This document shows positions 1-14,462 of a stretch of DNA of 64,000 bases, piece after piece. The position numbers and the translations under genes were made by a program. The notes under the pieces are model-generated. The model did no database searches, had not been told where the DNA came from, and worked only from the letters and a program-made list of their open reading frames with translations. Source of the stretch: Leguminivora glycinivorella (lineage: Eukaryota; Arthropoda; Insecta; Lepidoptera; Tortricidae); the NCBI RefSeq assembly GCF_023078275.1, contig NC_062975.1, positions 15,971,141 through 16,035,140 on the forward strand, in the 5' to 3' direction. How positions within the stretch are numbered: the first letter of the stretch is position 1; the number at the start of each line of letters is the position of its first letter.

Positions 1-316
1 TAAATTATTTGTTTACTGGTTAAAATTGTATTTCACTAATGTACCTGATATTCAACTAAGATTTTTTATTTTATTTTATGTATTTCATTCTGATTTTAAT
101 TCTTGTAAAATTTGTTTTGTTTTGTTTTGTCATATTTTTAGCTGTAGTGTAAATATTGTATTTGCATGCATGTCGATGTGTTTTTATGCAAATAAATGAA
201 TGAATATGAATATGAATATCAGCCGTCGATTAATGGATAGAGAGAATACGTGTGTTCTTGTGCAACAAGTATTTGATCTTACTTATATAATTTAATATAA
301 AATAATACATTCACAG
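1..316. other. Intron of the NUAK-type gene, AT-rich
   Basis: No coding potential. Positions 190-216 end in an AATGAATATGAATATG-type tail like the 3' end of a retroelement. The acceptor CACAG ends at 316. Confidence 0.4.
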
Positions 317-3300
317 GTGGACTGCTGGTCTCTGGGCGTGTTGCTCTACACGCTCGTATACGGCGCCATGCCTTTCGACGGGTCCAACTTTAAACGGCTT
401 GTGCGGCAGATCAGCAACGGGGACTACTACGAGCCCAAGACGCCTTCTAGTAAGTCTCCATTTAGAGGAAATCTCTAAATTGCAATTTTTAGGGTTCCGT
501 AGTCAACTAGGAACCCTTATAGTTTCGCCATGTCTGTCTGTCCGTCCGTCCGTCTGTCTGTTCGTCCGCGGATAATCTCAGTAACTGTTAGCACTAGAAA
601 GCTGAAATTTGGTACCAATATGTATATCAATCACGCCGACAAAGTGCAAAAATAAAAAGTGGAAAAAAATGTTTTATTAGAGTACCCCCCCTACACGTAA
701 ATTGGGGAGTGTTTTTTTTTTTCATTTCAACCCTAACGTGTGATATATTGTTGGATAGGTATTTAAAAATGAATAGGGGTTTACTAAAACCATTTTTTGA
801 TAATGCTCATATTTTCGGAAATAATCGCTCCTAAAGTAAAAATAAATGTGTCCCCCCCTCTAACTTTTGAACCATAAGTTTAAAAAATATGAAAAAAATC
901 ACAAAAGTAGATCTTTATAAAAACTTTCTAGGAATTTTTTTTTGAACTTGATAGGTTGAACAGTTTTTGAAAAAAATACGGGAAACTGCGGAACCCTACA
1001 CTGATTGTGGCCCGACACGCTCTTGGCCGATTTTTATTTAGTCTAAAATTGCTAATGATTAGGATACAACCGAAGTATTTAACAAAACTAGTTTAATAGC
1101 CAAATTGAAATCAGTAGTATACTTTTAGAGTTATTGAGGAAAACAGGTATTAAGATTTTGCAGCAAGCATTAACACGGGCCTTTACAAATTTACAGCCGC
1201 GTCGCCGCTGATCCGAGATATGCTGACGGTGGACCCTCTCAAGCGCGCAGACATCGTGTATATTTGTGATCACTCGTGAGTATTTTATATGAAGAGATAA
1301 TGACTAGTGAGGTACAGTCAGCTGCAGAGAAAAGCAGACCCCCCTGCACACAAATTTGTATGCAAGGGGGTCTACTTTTCTCTGCAGCTGACTGTACCTA
1401 TATAGATAACGATGGTTAACACACGATACTGAATTTTCAATGTTGATTGACCTATTAATAACTGGTGGTTTTAAATTGGCATCGTCTTAACATAATCTTG
1501 CGCATATTCCAGAATTAATTTTGAAGTTTTACTGAATTCCTGATGGCACTTCACACTGGTTCATTGACCCATAAAGGACCATGGATTCCGATACAAGAGA
1601 CCCCCACTTTCCTCTACTTATACTGTGTGTGATCGTCACTCTGATCTGTTTTTCGCCTCTGCTCTTTTTTTTTTAAAACATTTATTCGTGAACACAGGCA
1701 GACAAAATACACATAATAACAATAACCTAACCACAAAATTAAAATTTTGAAAAAACCCCTGACTGCGACATAGTAGACCGATTTTTATGAAACATGACTA
1801 AGAACACTCCCGACAAACACAGCTTTCAGACAAAAAAAGCTAAACCTAAATCGGTTAATCCGTTCAGGAGCTACGATGCCACAGACAGACAGACAGACAG
1901 ACACCTCAAACTTACACCCCGTCGTTTTTGCGTCGGGGGTTAAAAAAAAAACAGAAAGGAATCATGTGCCACGAAATGCTTTTAAAAGTTCCAATTTCAA
2001 AAACAATCGAAGTTCTCAGGAGGTTAACTATAGTTGATGTATCGTTTGCAGATGGGTGAACTCGGGCTGCGAGACAGGCTGCCTGGAGATGGCGGAGATG
2101 CTGGCGGCCGAGACGCCGGTGCGCCTGGACCTGCTGCTGTCGCTCGCGCCGCCGCCCAGCAACTCCGTGCTGGTGCCCAACGAGGTATGTGTCTACCCGG
2201 AAGAGATTCGAGTGTCATACAGCTGGGCCAAAAAGGTAGACCAACGCAGTACCTATTTCAAATAAGTTAGGTTAGGGGTTTCTTGTGACCCTTAAGAGCG
2301 AAAATAAAGGGGGGGGGGGGGAGCAGTTCACGAGTCGTGGCGAATGCTGATGACGATGATGACCGAAATTAAATGATGTTTTGTTTTTTTGCAGGGTGAA
2401 CTCACAGCATCAGAGAGCGGCGCGGAGCTCACGACATCGGCCTCCATGGCCATGGTGGAGCCCAGCAGCTCCGCCGAGAAGAGGATCCTCGACCTCATGG
2501 CCGGTACTCAACATTATAGCTTTATATTTTCATTGTAATTATTATATAAGGAGGAAAACATACAAAAGAATCAACTGTAGCCTATTACAACAGCACAAGA
2601 GTGACACTTCGCCACAAGGAACGGAAGGAGGAAAGGAAGTTGTAGTACGCTCTCTTGGATGTTTGAAGTAGTATCGATCAAAAAATAGCAGAAGCAACAT
2701 TGTTAGACTATTATGTTTTGTTTCTTTTTGTCGTCAGTTTATAAAACTTTCAAATAATATAGAAATAGCCTGTGAATACCACACGCTTTGCAGCTTGCAC
2801 AACCAACGTGCCAGCTGCGGACATAATGCTGACAAATTGACTGGTATGCAAGTATTTTATACGCGGCAGTCGTGCCAGTTGTGAATCTATTGGCATGTGT
2901 TCTGATTGCAGGCTTTATGGACGTACGAATAGACTTATAATATAACGATCACAGGAATCACTATGATCTAATTTATTTCCGGGGGTAGGTGAAAGTGCTT
3001 TCAAAATTCTTTGTACCTTTATCTAAATTGACTAATGATAATTTCAGAGGGCGGCGAGGACGCGATCAAGCCGTCGCCGACGCGCACCATCGTGGCCGAC
3101 AACAAGCGCAAGCTCGAGCTGGCCGCCTCCGCCGCCGCCGTCGGCAGGAAGAAGGAACGCGTTCATAGGTAACTTCACCAAATATAAACAGAACCAGATA
3201 ATCTCTTATTTGCTCACTATGATGCCCAGCGTGCGTAGCCGAATGCACAAACGCTCACGAAACGAAACGCTCGTAGATATCTATCGCTCTTGCGTATTGG

Positions 3301-6300
3301 CGCGACAGAACCAGACTACCTTTCGCAGCGTTTCGTTTTCGTTTCGCGTCGTAGAAATGCCATTTGGCTACTTGGCCTGATTTGTCAAATCTGACCTAGT
3401 GACATGACCATACGAGGTAAAGATGCGCTTTTGTGAATGAAACGATTTATAGGTACACACGAGGGCCGATTGCAGCCCCGAAATGAGCGACCTGAAATTT
3501 GGCGCTTTCAGGCCGTATTCATCATCATCGTCTTTGAGCTATCCGGGCATTTGCCACAGCTCATGGGAGCCTGGGGTCCGCTTTGACAAGTAATCCCAGG
3601 ATTTGGCGTAGGCACTAGTTTTACGAAAGCGACTGCCATCTGACCTTCCAACCCAAAGGCTAACTAGGTCTTATTGGATTGGTTTTCCGGCCGTAATATA
3701 AACAATAATTCCCACGTAAGTTATAATGCAGATTAGTTGTATTATCCTAAACATTCCATATATTAAGCTCGAATTTTTTTAGTAAGGGCTTTCTTTTTGT
3801 GTCGGCATTGGAATATTGACGTCCTGTATATGAACGATTGTGTTTGTATTTCAGTTCGGCCAGTTTAGCGGGTGCTGCGGCCGAACCGGCATCGGAACCC
3901 AGCACGCCAGAGGTAAGTTTAAGTGTAACTATTATTTGTATTCTGCAATCGAGTAGTTCCGCGGGTATTAGAAGCCTTTGTCAGTTTAAATTTTTTCGTT
4001 TGTTAAAATTAAATCGTTAAAAAGTTCGGTCGCATGTGCCCGGAGAGACAAACGGACGGCGAGTCGAGAAGTGACAAGAGAAACTCGAGCGACCGTATTA
4101 ATAAATTCTGTAATATCGTACTTTGAACGTCTGAAAAATTATCATATATATGTAGTTAAATTTTGTCATAGGTTACAAATAAATATTAAATTCCAGGCGG
4201 TCCAACCCACCCTAAAATCATCCGCCACCATGACGATATCCCCCGCCCCCGCGCCGGCACCCGCGGAGCTGGCCAAAGACGCCACCAAGGAGATCGTCAA
4301 ACAGCCGCCCGGAAGAACCGAAAACCCCCGCCAAGAAGCCCGTGAAGAAGAAGTGCTGCGAACGGGAGGACTCTCCCGTGTCTCCAGGCGGGGCCGTGTC
4401 GGCGGCGGCGGAGCGCATGGCGGGGCTGGCCGTGGCGGCGCAGGTGCCGGCGCAGGCGCAGGCGCAGCCGCTGCCGGCGCCGGCGCAGGCGCCCGCGCAG
4501 CCGAAGCCTAAGAAATTCTCAATACCGGGTGAGTGACAAATATAGCGTATTTCGGCTGTTCACTTTTTATCGCTATGACATCTCGCGTCCGACGGGCTTC
4601 GAACCCGCACGACTTTCCATAACGGATGTGACTCGGTCCAAAAAATGTTTTCCGAACGTTTCTGAGTCCTATTCGGTGAAGATCGACGCTGATCAAAATT
4701 TATAGTTTCCAAAAAAAACGACTGCATTAGAGACCGGTCCGAATTAGGATTAGCAGCTCCACGAAAAATTACGTTACTTTTTAATTAAATTAGCGTTGCG
4801 ACACGAGACGCTGTAAAAAAAATCATACTTAATTTGTCAAATTTCAAGTCTACCGTCTACTTTCATTCTCAAGCAAAACGATAAATTAATAAATTGAATG
4901 TATTACAAATAATTGCCTTTTTATGTATTTGGACAATAATACCGCATTCATGTTTTAGGCGGCAACGTCGGTAGCTTCAAAGAACAGTTCGAAAGGCGAG
5001 CGTCGCTCACCACGGCACCTGAACCCAAACGGACCGTCACCAAACCAGGTAATTTATAGTCCTATGTATTATATTATAAATAATGATAGCATGCTTCCAT
5101 TGGCTTGCGGAAGTTTCAATTAAAATGTACACCTAGATGCAATATAATTAAAAGAAGCATTCATAAAGCAAAAAAAGCCACAAAAGTAGGAGTGACTCCT
5201 ATTAAATTCTGATAAAGGAATCCAAGATAAATCAAGTCGTTTTAATTTATGAATATATTATTATACCTAATATATTTTTTTAGAATTGTTAATACTCCAA
5301 CACTAGATTCCACCATTCGCTCCTATCCTGTGCAATCTGATGCCACTCAGTCACTTGAAGGTCACGCAGGTCTTTCTGGACCTCGTCGATCCATCGGTAC
5401 CTGGGCCTTCCGACCGACCGTTTTTCAGTAGATCGCCACAAGTGAGCTCTTTTGGCCGCACGATCCTCTCCCATCCTCTCCACATGGCCGAGCCATCGCA
5501 GACGAGAAGCTTTACTCTCGCCGATGACGTTGGGCTCGCCCACTAGCTCTTCCACCTCCAAGTTCTTCCTGACTCTCCAAGAGCCATCCTCTCGTCTCGT
5601 AGGGCCTAAAATCTTTCTGAAGATCTTCCGCTCAGCCACTAAGAGCTTATTCTCCTCCTTCAGGGTCAACGTCCAAGCTTCGCATCCATATACCAAGATC
5701 GGCCTTACCACGGTCTTGTAAATCCTGATCTTGGTTCTTCTGCTGATGAGCTTGGACGTTAATATTTTGTGAAGAGCTGCAAGAATTGTTAATAATCAAC
5801 TTTATTTGTTACCTACACAGTATCAAAGATCGCCAAGCCAAAAGCGCAAAGTGAGGACCGCGAGCTACAGAAGAGTCCGGACAGCGGCTCCGTCAGACTG
5901 CAACAAATCGGGATAGAACCTTCTCCGGTAATTACTCTCAACCGTGCTTCTTATTCCATACATTTGAATATCGTAGAGACGAAGTCGCAGAATGAAAATC
6001 GCCATACTTTAATTGTAATTACTTTCAACTCTATTATTAACACTGTGGAGTTGAACATCGTATGACTAGTCATAGCTACAAGTTTTGAATTGCCAAGTCT
6101 TCACTTGAGCCTCTTAATTACCGTTGTTATTGGAACAGATTTTTATTTAAAAAAAAAAACTAACTAGTTTCAATGACCTCTATGTTTACTTCCTTACTAT
6201 GTGACGACTGCTAATAATGCTTGTGACAGGCGCCGGTCGAGGAGATGAACCGCGGCGGCGTGAAGAAAACCGAGAGCGAGCCCAACCACGGCACGCCCGT

Positions 6301-9300
6301 CGACGCGTCCGTGCTGCTGCAGGACGCCAGGAGGTATGCATTGTATTAAACACATATGTAACTCCGTATAGACGGATAAAGTCTAAGAAAAAAACGTACC
6401 TCAGAACCATAAAAAAGGTACGGTGGCCTAGATGGCGAACCTTTGGCGAACGCTTGGCTAAATTGCGCTCATATTAATATTTAATATTTTAACACATATC
6501 AATTTAAAAATATTGGCCAAACTGAGGTTCAAAAGTTTTAGGCCTGTGTCGAGAGATCTATGCACTGTGATTATACATTTTACTTTGACAGTAACTCTAT
6601 CGATCCTTTGATTGATGCACAAGACATCACAGTATAGGTTGGAGCGTGACAGATCGATCCGACCTTTCGTTCCCATTTCGCTGTCACTCGTATGAACGCG
6701 AAGCTGATACTTTCTCTGTTCAGTAAAAGTACTGCGGTAAAAGTAAAGACCGCCCGCTAGTACCTAGATCAATCGATCAAAGCGACTAGCGAATTTGTGT
6801 ACACAACTTGTTTACTAAGATTCTGCATGTTAATCTGTGGTCTCGTATTGACCAGTAACCATGTCGCCCCCAGGAGTCTGCAGAACTCGATGGCGAAGCT
6901 GGAGGAGGCCAAGGTGGGCGAGGAGAGCCGGCGCCGCGCCGCGCGGGACATCATCTCCAGCGCCATACGGACAGGTGCGTCGCCTACATTGTCTACATTA
7001 CCCATACAAACTTCCTTAGCCGGGTCCACACTGACCGAGCAGCCTCGCAAAATGTCCGTGCTCGTCGCGCACGTTTGCCACGCCCGAGACAATTTGCTAG
7101 GTAAGATGGCGGCTCTCAGTGTGGACTCGGCTATATTTGAGAGATAACTTATGCAATTTTTGTATGCGCTTAAATTAAATTATCAAGAGACGCAAGGCGG
7201 AATTACTTTCTTAGTGGTAGTCTGGTAGTGAGATAATTTCAACTCTTTTAAAAGTTGTTCCCTGGGACTCAAATTGTGTATACAAAATGTTAACTTAATC
7301 GGTTCAGCTATTTAAGTGTACATACATACATACAACATACATACAATCACGCCTGTATCCCATATAGGGGTAGGCAGAGCACATGAAACTACTAAAGCTT
7401 CAGTGCCACTCTTGGCAAATAAGGGGTTGAAAGAAAAGGAAACTGTGACTGTGTGTGTGTGTGTATTTAAGTGTAATAAGGGTTAAACACAACCACAATT
7501 GCGCATTTACAATACCAGCACGGGAAGCATGGTCGCGCGATAGACGATAAAATATCAGGCCGTCCCTATCGCACTTACAAATAGTGCGATAGGGACGGCC
7601 TGCTATTTTATCGTCTATCGCGCGACCATGCTTCCCGTGCAGTTATGAATTTATGAAAGATGTTGATTTCCAAACAGTTGAACGACAACATTTTTAACCT
7701 ATGCTTTATTACACAGCCCCGATGCATCACCTCTCCCCAGATTCTTTAGACGGTAATTTTTCTGGATTGACTGTATGATCAACCCTAGGCATGTTCCTGT
7801 TATGTAGATGCATTCAGCATTCCGTTTCATAAATAGGCGGACCTCGAAGAACGAGTCTTATTCCGAATTACACCCTTGTTTAGAATGTTTGAATAGATTC
7901 CTATTTAAGATATGTGTCTTGTGAACTATGATATTGAATGAAAATGTGTTAACAGTAGTGAAAACATGTCAATTTTCTACATAAAAGTGTCATTAATATA
8001 ATTATGGAGATTAGAGGTCTCTATTCTCCCTGAATATAATCATTCATCGACACTGAACTTGATTGTTCTGTCAAATGTATGTATGTTCAGCGATGCATCA
8101 TTAAGTACCTATCTTATTACATACTAGTTGTATCTACTGTGGGTTATTGTTCATAGTGCATCGTTTGATTCGTGATAGTAATGTCATTCTAACATTTATG
8201 TAAGATTGTTGCTAATTAAAATAAATGTATGGAAGGTCTGAAATTACAAAACAGAAATGTTTCTATTTTGTTAAAAACAATTTAAAAAGAGTTCATTTTA
8301 CACGAATGCTCATAATGTGTGAGATAAATATTTCATGTACAACTCGTTTTTGTTTCTTAAATATTGAAAAGTTCATAATGCACTTTGAGCATAGAATACT
8401 ACAGAGAACTCTGTCATTTCCCGGACGATTTCTTGAACGGTATTCAAGTAAACATCAACGGAAATTCTTACTCTGCCGGTTAGATAATTAGACGATCGCG
8501 GTCGATGACGCCGGATCGCGGTCGATAAACAATATTTGATATCTTTTTAGTTCATATTTTTGTTTCATAATTATTGAAACGCATATAGCACATATCGTCA
8601 CTACTTTAAAAAAAAACTTGTATCTTCGTCTGTCATTGAAATAGTACATTACATCAGAGGCCGGGAAAATGAGGATTTCCGGCCAAGTGGGTATATAATA
8701 TATAGGATATATACCGGATAGGGATACGAGGCCGGGAATCCGTTTTCACGCCGAGGCATGTATAGTGATTTTCTCAAACATACAATGAAATAAATAAAAA
8801 AAAGCTCTAAAGGACAATATTTAAAAAAAAGTTACTTTGCAGGCTTAGGCCTAAAAAATAATATGAAATCCCTTTACAGTCCTCTCGAGTTGTTGCGCCC
8901 AAAAAGCGATACTTCCCAGCCCATTTTAAGGAACGTAAAGACAACATTTCATTGCATGTTTGAGAAAAGAAAATTGTAGTAAGTATGTATGGAATGCATA
9001 TAGACTTTCTGTGTTTTAACTTTGAGGAGCAGCGTGAGATACGAGATTTTTTCAAAGTAGTGACGATATGCCAATTCAGGTAAGAATCTTTACTTATCAA
9101 AAAATGGCGTTTGAATCACTCGTCGATATAGATGGGGCCCAATAAAAAATGGTGATATGTGCAGGCAAGCCGCCGGTGCCCTACGGACGCTCGTCGTCAG
9201 CCGGCGTGGCGGCGCTGAGCGCGCTCGCGTCCCCGCCGGCCACCCCCAGCGCGCCCGGCACGCCGCGCCTGTTCCGCACCGAGGCGCAGCACCGCGTCGA

Positions 9301-12300
9301 GGACCACCGCCCCAGGTATGACACATATAATAAACACCACCAAAACATACACACTGCATTCCCATGCTTTGTAAACTCGCCTGTTTTGTCGAACAGTTCG
9401 TACACCTTTGAAAAAACACTCCATCCATCCATCCATCGGACTCTTAGACGCACGGCCGGTTTCCATCTTTTCTCGGAATATCCACATTTCGCCAATTCGC
9501 ACGAAGCACTTTGCTTCTTCTTTTCTTATGCGCGCTGCCAAGGAGCTCCGGGCGATATTTCCGAGCTCATATAACCCGGCGACCTTCAAATGAAGGGTGA
9601 ACAGGCATCTTCTGGGCGAGCTCACTCCATCGTAGGCCACGTCTTGCCTTTGGCTAGTCTGTGGTCAAGAGTAAGCCCATTCATAATAATAATAATTAAA
9701 AAAAACACTGACACCGATGCCGTTGACTAGTAAAATCCGCAACACATTCGTGATTGTTATTTGTATCCACTGCTTGTCGTTGTTTACCAAGTGTGTGAAT
9801 ATACCATACAAACTTTTCAAATTCATTGTCTCATGTCGCAAACTAGTGTCACAAATTAAATTATGATTAAGAATTGTCTTGGTTAAATACTCGTTTACAA
9901 AATTTAATATTAAATATAGTATTTTCACGCCTAAACAAAATATTATTATCCATCTTGTATGTAATTTGTATGTAATTACATATTTTAGATAACAAGTGAA
10001 CTAATAATGTAATCTGTTTCTCCCATATTGTAGGGGAGTGTCTGTGGAACGCATCATCCCTATCGCCGTGGCTGAGGAGAGCCCGCTGCCCGCGCCCGCG
10101 CCCGCTACTGCTCCCGCGCCCGCTGCCGCTCCCGCGCCCGCACCCGCCGTCAGCAGGCAAACTAGTCACCAACCGCTGAGGTACCATTACATTATTATTG
10201 CTTATTCTTTAACTTATTCTCGAAGTTTCGCGGTGAATTGTAATAAGTGTTGTCTAACGACGCAAATAATAATGCTAACGTTTCGTAGTCATCGATAATG
10301 ACACACTTGAGATCTCTAGTGCCCACCCGCGATCAAATATGTTATATGTATAAATCAAAATTGAAAAGCCGGCAATCGAGACTGAAGCTCTGCTACGCAT
10401 GTTATCAAAGGCGCCCGAAAACCACCTGGGGACCGAAGTCTCACCACCACTGCATTTTTCAACCGAAAAAATCCCGTATTCAAAAATCGCCCCCTGCATT
10501 TTCTTTCTTTAAATTCCTTAAACTTAATAACAAAGCGTACCAAAATTTCGTTAAACTTACAGACGATTAACGTCAAACGAGTCGACCGGCAGCGCGGCCG
10601 AGTCCGTTTCAAGCGGCGGCGAACCCATCAAGAAGAGCGCTAGGGAGTTCATCATACCAATCGCCGTGGAAGGCAAGGGATACGTCACGCCGAGACAACG
10701 CAGCACCGAGCCCGAGATGACACGCAAGCCGCGCAAGCCTAGACGCATCAGGTGAGGCATTATCATTACTAGCCTCTACCTCTGTCGGCAAGGGGTAGCG
10801 TAACCAGCGGTAGCTGACCTATCGACAGGGCGCGTGGGAGTTCATACGTGTCGGGGCAGAAGGCAAGGGCTACGTCACGCCGCGACAACGCAGAACCGAG
10901 CCACGCAAACCGATGACACGCAAACCAATGACGGCAAATCCTTCAAGAAAGGCGCCATGGAGTTCATTATACCCATAGCTGTGCAAGGCATGACGAGTCA
11001 ACGCAACACTGAGACTTATATATATTACTTAGTAATTGCTTTACGGGTCCCACGAAGTTCCAGTTGACGCTCAATGCTTCGCACGGTGTACCTCGCACCT
11101 ACCTATCTCTTATTTTGGGATTAGTCCTACCTCAACTGAACGGCTAACTCAAAGTAATTTCATCAATATACCGATTATATTAAATGTTTATGTTATTCTT
11201 TCAGCAGCCTCGTGAGCGGCGGCGAATCTGAAGAAGAAGATGACACCCATATGCATCGCTTGAGGTACACTTTTATTTAAAATAAATTATAGAACAGTAC
11301 TAACAGTATTTAAACTTTCACGATTATTACACATAATTATTTTTTATTTTTAAAAGCGATAACTCATTGTATTGCAAACGCCAAGTAAAACGTTGGAGGT
11401 CAGTTTAATATGTAGTTATACGCGATTAAGTCCCGGTTTTTAAAAATAATTAAGTACTAACAGTATTCGCACTAGAAGCGATCTCATTGTATTGCAACGC
11501 AAGTAAAACATATATTTGTTTAGGTCGACGCGCGCGGCGCGGGCCGAGTCGGTGAGCTCGGGCGAGGAAGACGAAGAGGACGAGGGCTTCCATCTACTAA
11601 CCGCGGAAAATCTCTTCTCCACCTTACTTCACAGGGTAAGAAATTTTTAGATGTATCTTATTAAAAATGAAAATATTAATATCGCCTTAATACGTTTTCG
11701 GGTCACTGGATTAACATTTTATGAACAGAGTTGTGAAACGCAGTCTGTTTCAGCTATTTTTTAAACCTGAGAAGTCGATTCTTCATTGAACGCTCGACTA
11801 TTTTGTCCGCAATGATTTTATCAACACAAATTGTGATTATAATATCATGTGATAATATCTGAGACGGACAATTGAGCTTATATGAGTTATATGACGCACT
11901 TGGTGAACATTGCGCTTCGAGCTTCTACAGTGTTAGCATACGATAGGCACGAGAGTATCTCGGGCGACATTGATCACACGTTTTCTACTTTTAATGGCAT
12001 AAGGACGCGTACTCTATGTCGTGGCAACATCGTCTCGCTCCAATCATCGCCCTGCTGCTGAGATATTTTCCACAATATTGCGTAAGCCCCTACAGCTAGT
12101 TATATGGACAAGACTAAACAGACAATGTTTTGTTTATCCAGGTTCGCGCACTGACCAACCGGCTCAACGGCGAGGAGGGCCCCGGCTTCCAGCGCCCGCA
12201 CTCACTCTTCAACAACCTGCACCACGACAATTTCTTCAACAGGTACCTCATCTACACACTTACTGGACTTAGCTTATCATACACTCCTTGACCTTGATAC

Positions 12301-14426
12301 AAGTCGATTAATGAGAGTTGGTATGATTGATATGAAAAAAACCTAATTGAATGAGGAGCCACTCTATTAGTCCATTGCACAGATAAAGAATTTCATACGT
12401 GAGAGCAAGATGATATTTTTTCTCTCTCAAATATGAATGATAGTGACATTCCTATACACTTGCACAGGCGCCGCCTGGCAGGATAAAACGTCAGTGTGCC
12501 TTCTCATTACTGACACATCGATATCCGGTGTATCGATATACAATCGTAACTGTCATGGCTAAGCTACCATGTTATTGGTTAATCTGTCACACACATGCAT
12601 ACTTTCAGTCACTCACTCGTTCCATTCCTGCCAACTCTTGTGAAGCGGCCTGTGGTCGCAATAGCCGGTTGCAGTTGGTCAGATATGTCTGAATGTGGAC
12701 CCATTTGATCAAAGAACACTCGTTTCGAATTCTCTTAGAACCACTCGTTACGCTCGTGATTACATTTAAAGATGTTTACCTAGCGGTAACATAATTAGCA
12801 AGAGCGCTTAAACTTGGTTGCTAACTCGGTTAAAATCAGAGATCGGACGGATTTGCGACATTCTTAGTGACTTACGTCATTTTAATGACTTAGTATGAGA
12901 TGACGCACAAAAATCCGATCTCTGGTTAAAATATACTATTACCTAGTAGCTTTCTTGGGACAAATGGGCCTGCGAACCTTTAGATGTCACTTGGTGTGAA
13001 GCTTATTGTATTTCAGAATGTTAGAAAAAATCATCTCATTTTTCAATACGATCCCGATTTCATTAAAATACTGCCTACCTTTTCATAGATAAATAAAGCT
13101 TTTATTGCGCCTCTATCTCTAGTAATAATATTTATCTACGTTCCATGTGATAAGTTCTCTACAATATACACCAGTCACTATTTGTTTTAAAATTATTCGC
13201 CAATATCGTGTGTTTGTTTTATTCACGCAAATCTAAACTTAATCTAGACAGTACTTTCTATTATTTCCATAGAACTTTGTTATCTCATAGAAATTTTTAT
13301 ACCTTCAATGTGCCGCCATCAAATTATTCAACTATTTTTTAACAGTATGAAGCGCGAAAGTTTTTCTGCGGTCACGATTTTTTTAAACCAGTTATCTAAT
13401 GACCGTATATTGTTTTACGCGGTGAACGCAGCAGGAACCGCATTGTCATATTTCATAACAACCTCGCGATTAAGGGTAAACAGTTCAAGATCTATGGGAG
13501 TAAAGATATACCGTTTAGTGACTTTTGTGTTCAATACCAACTAATGAATTTAATTTTCCGCATGCAGCCCTCACTTACCACGAAGAAACTTGCTGTAAGT
13601 ATACATCGTTTTCGTTTCTATATATTTTACCGTTTAAAATAAATGAAATTTATTGTATGGTTCCCTTGTTTTGTTTCACGCAGCACTCATAGATATGTGG
13701 AAAGTAAACGAAGTGTGTCGGAAACGTGAGTTGAAGCAATAATAACTCACTTTTGTGTTATAATTTTAAATATATTATCCTACACCTTTCATTTTATATA
13801 TAATACACCATGTCACAACAGCAGCAGCGATTTCATGGTCGCACAAAATAAATGTAAATGTGAAATCGACTCATCATGCGTCACTTATGCACGCATGTCT
13901 TACATACTTATTAGAATGCGACAGGTAACTTATTGGGCGTGGGAGCGTAGGTTCGAATCATACCGACTGCGCCAATGTTAGATCGAGATCCATAGCGGAC
14001 TGAGCTATTTCCAAATGCGCAACTACCGACATAATTATAAGTATATTACGAACAGGTGTGGTAATAGAAAAAGGTATAAACATTTTGGAAGTTTTGAGGG
14101 CTGCGGTTATAAATATAATTTAGAAACATCAGATTTTAAAACATCTTGCTCTATTTTCGAGTTAAATCAATTTTGTTCGATGCTTTTGTTCTAATCAGTA
14201 TGAGCTGAGTCAAACGATAGACAGCCATCCATCTTGGCCCTGATTTAAAATTTGACCCATGGATTAATCTGATCCTTTCTCCATCCAGACGCGAAGGCTG
14301 GGGCTCGCGCGACCTGCACGCGGACTTCGAGTCGATGTTCAACAAGCCACGCCAGCCGCCGCGAGGTGAGACGCACGCAGCACGCTCGCACGCACGGCCG
14401 CGGCCACGGCTTCACACCTAGTTCCA

Positions 14427-14462
<36 letters not shown>

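Noticed and set aside
4071..4511. 146-codon plus-strand ORF read as a gene
   Set aside because: It is a NUAK exon plus intron sequence continued in the wrong frame after the one-base shift; the Gly/Ala run is an artefact.
9149..9640. Overlapping ORFs of 100-147 codons around a NUAK exon
   Set aside because: The real exon is only 9165-9315; the rest is intron with a LINE tail, and minus-strand ORFs are shadows.
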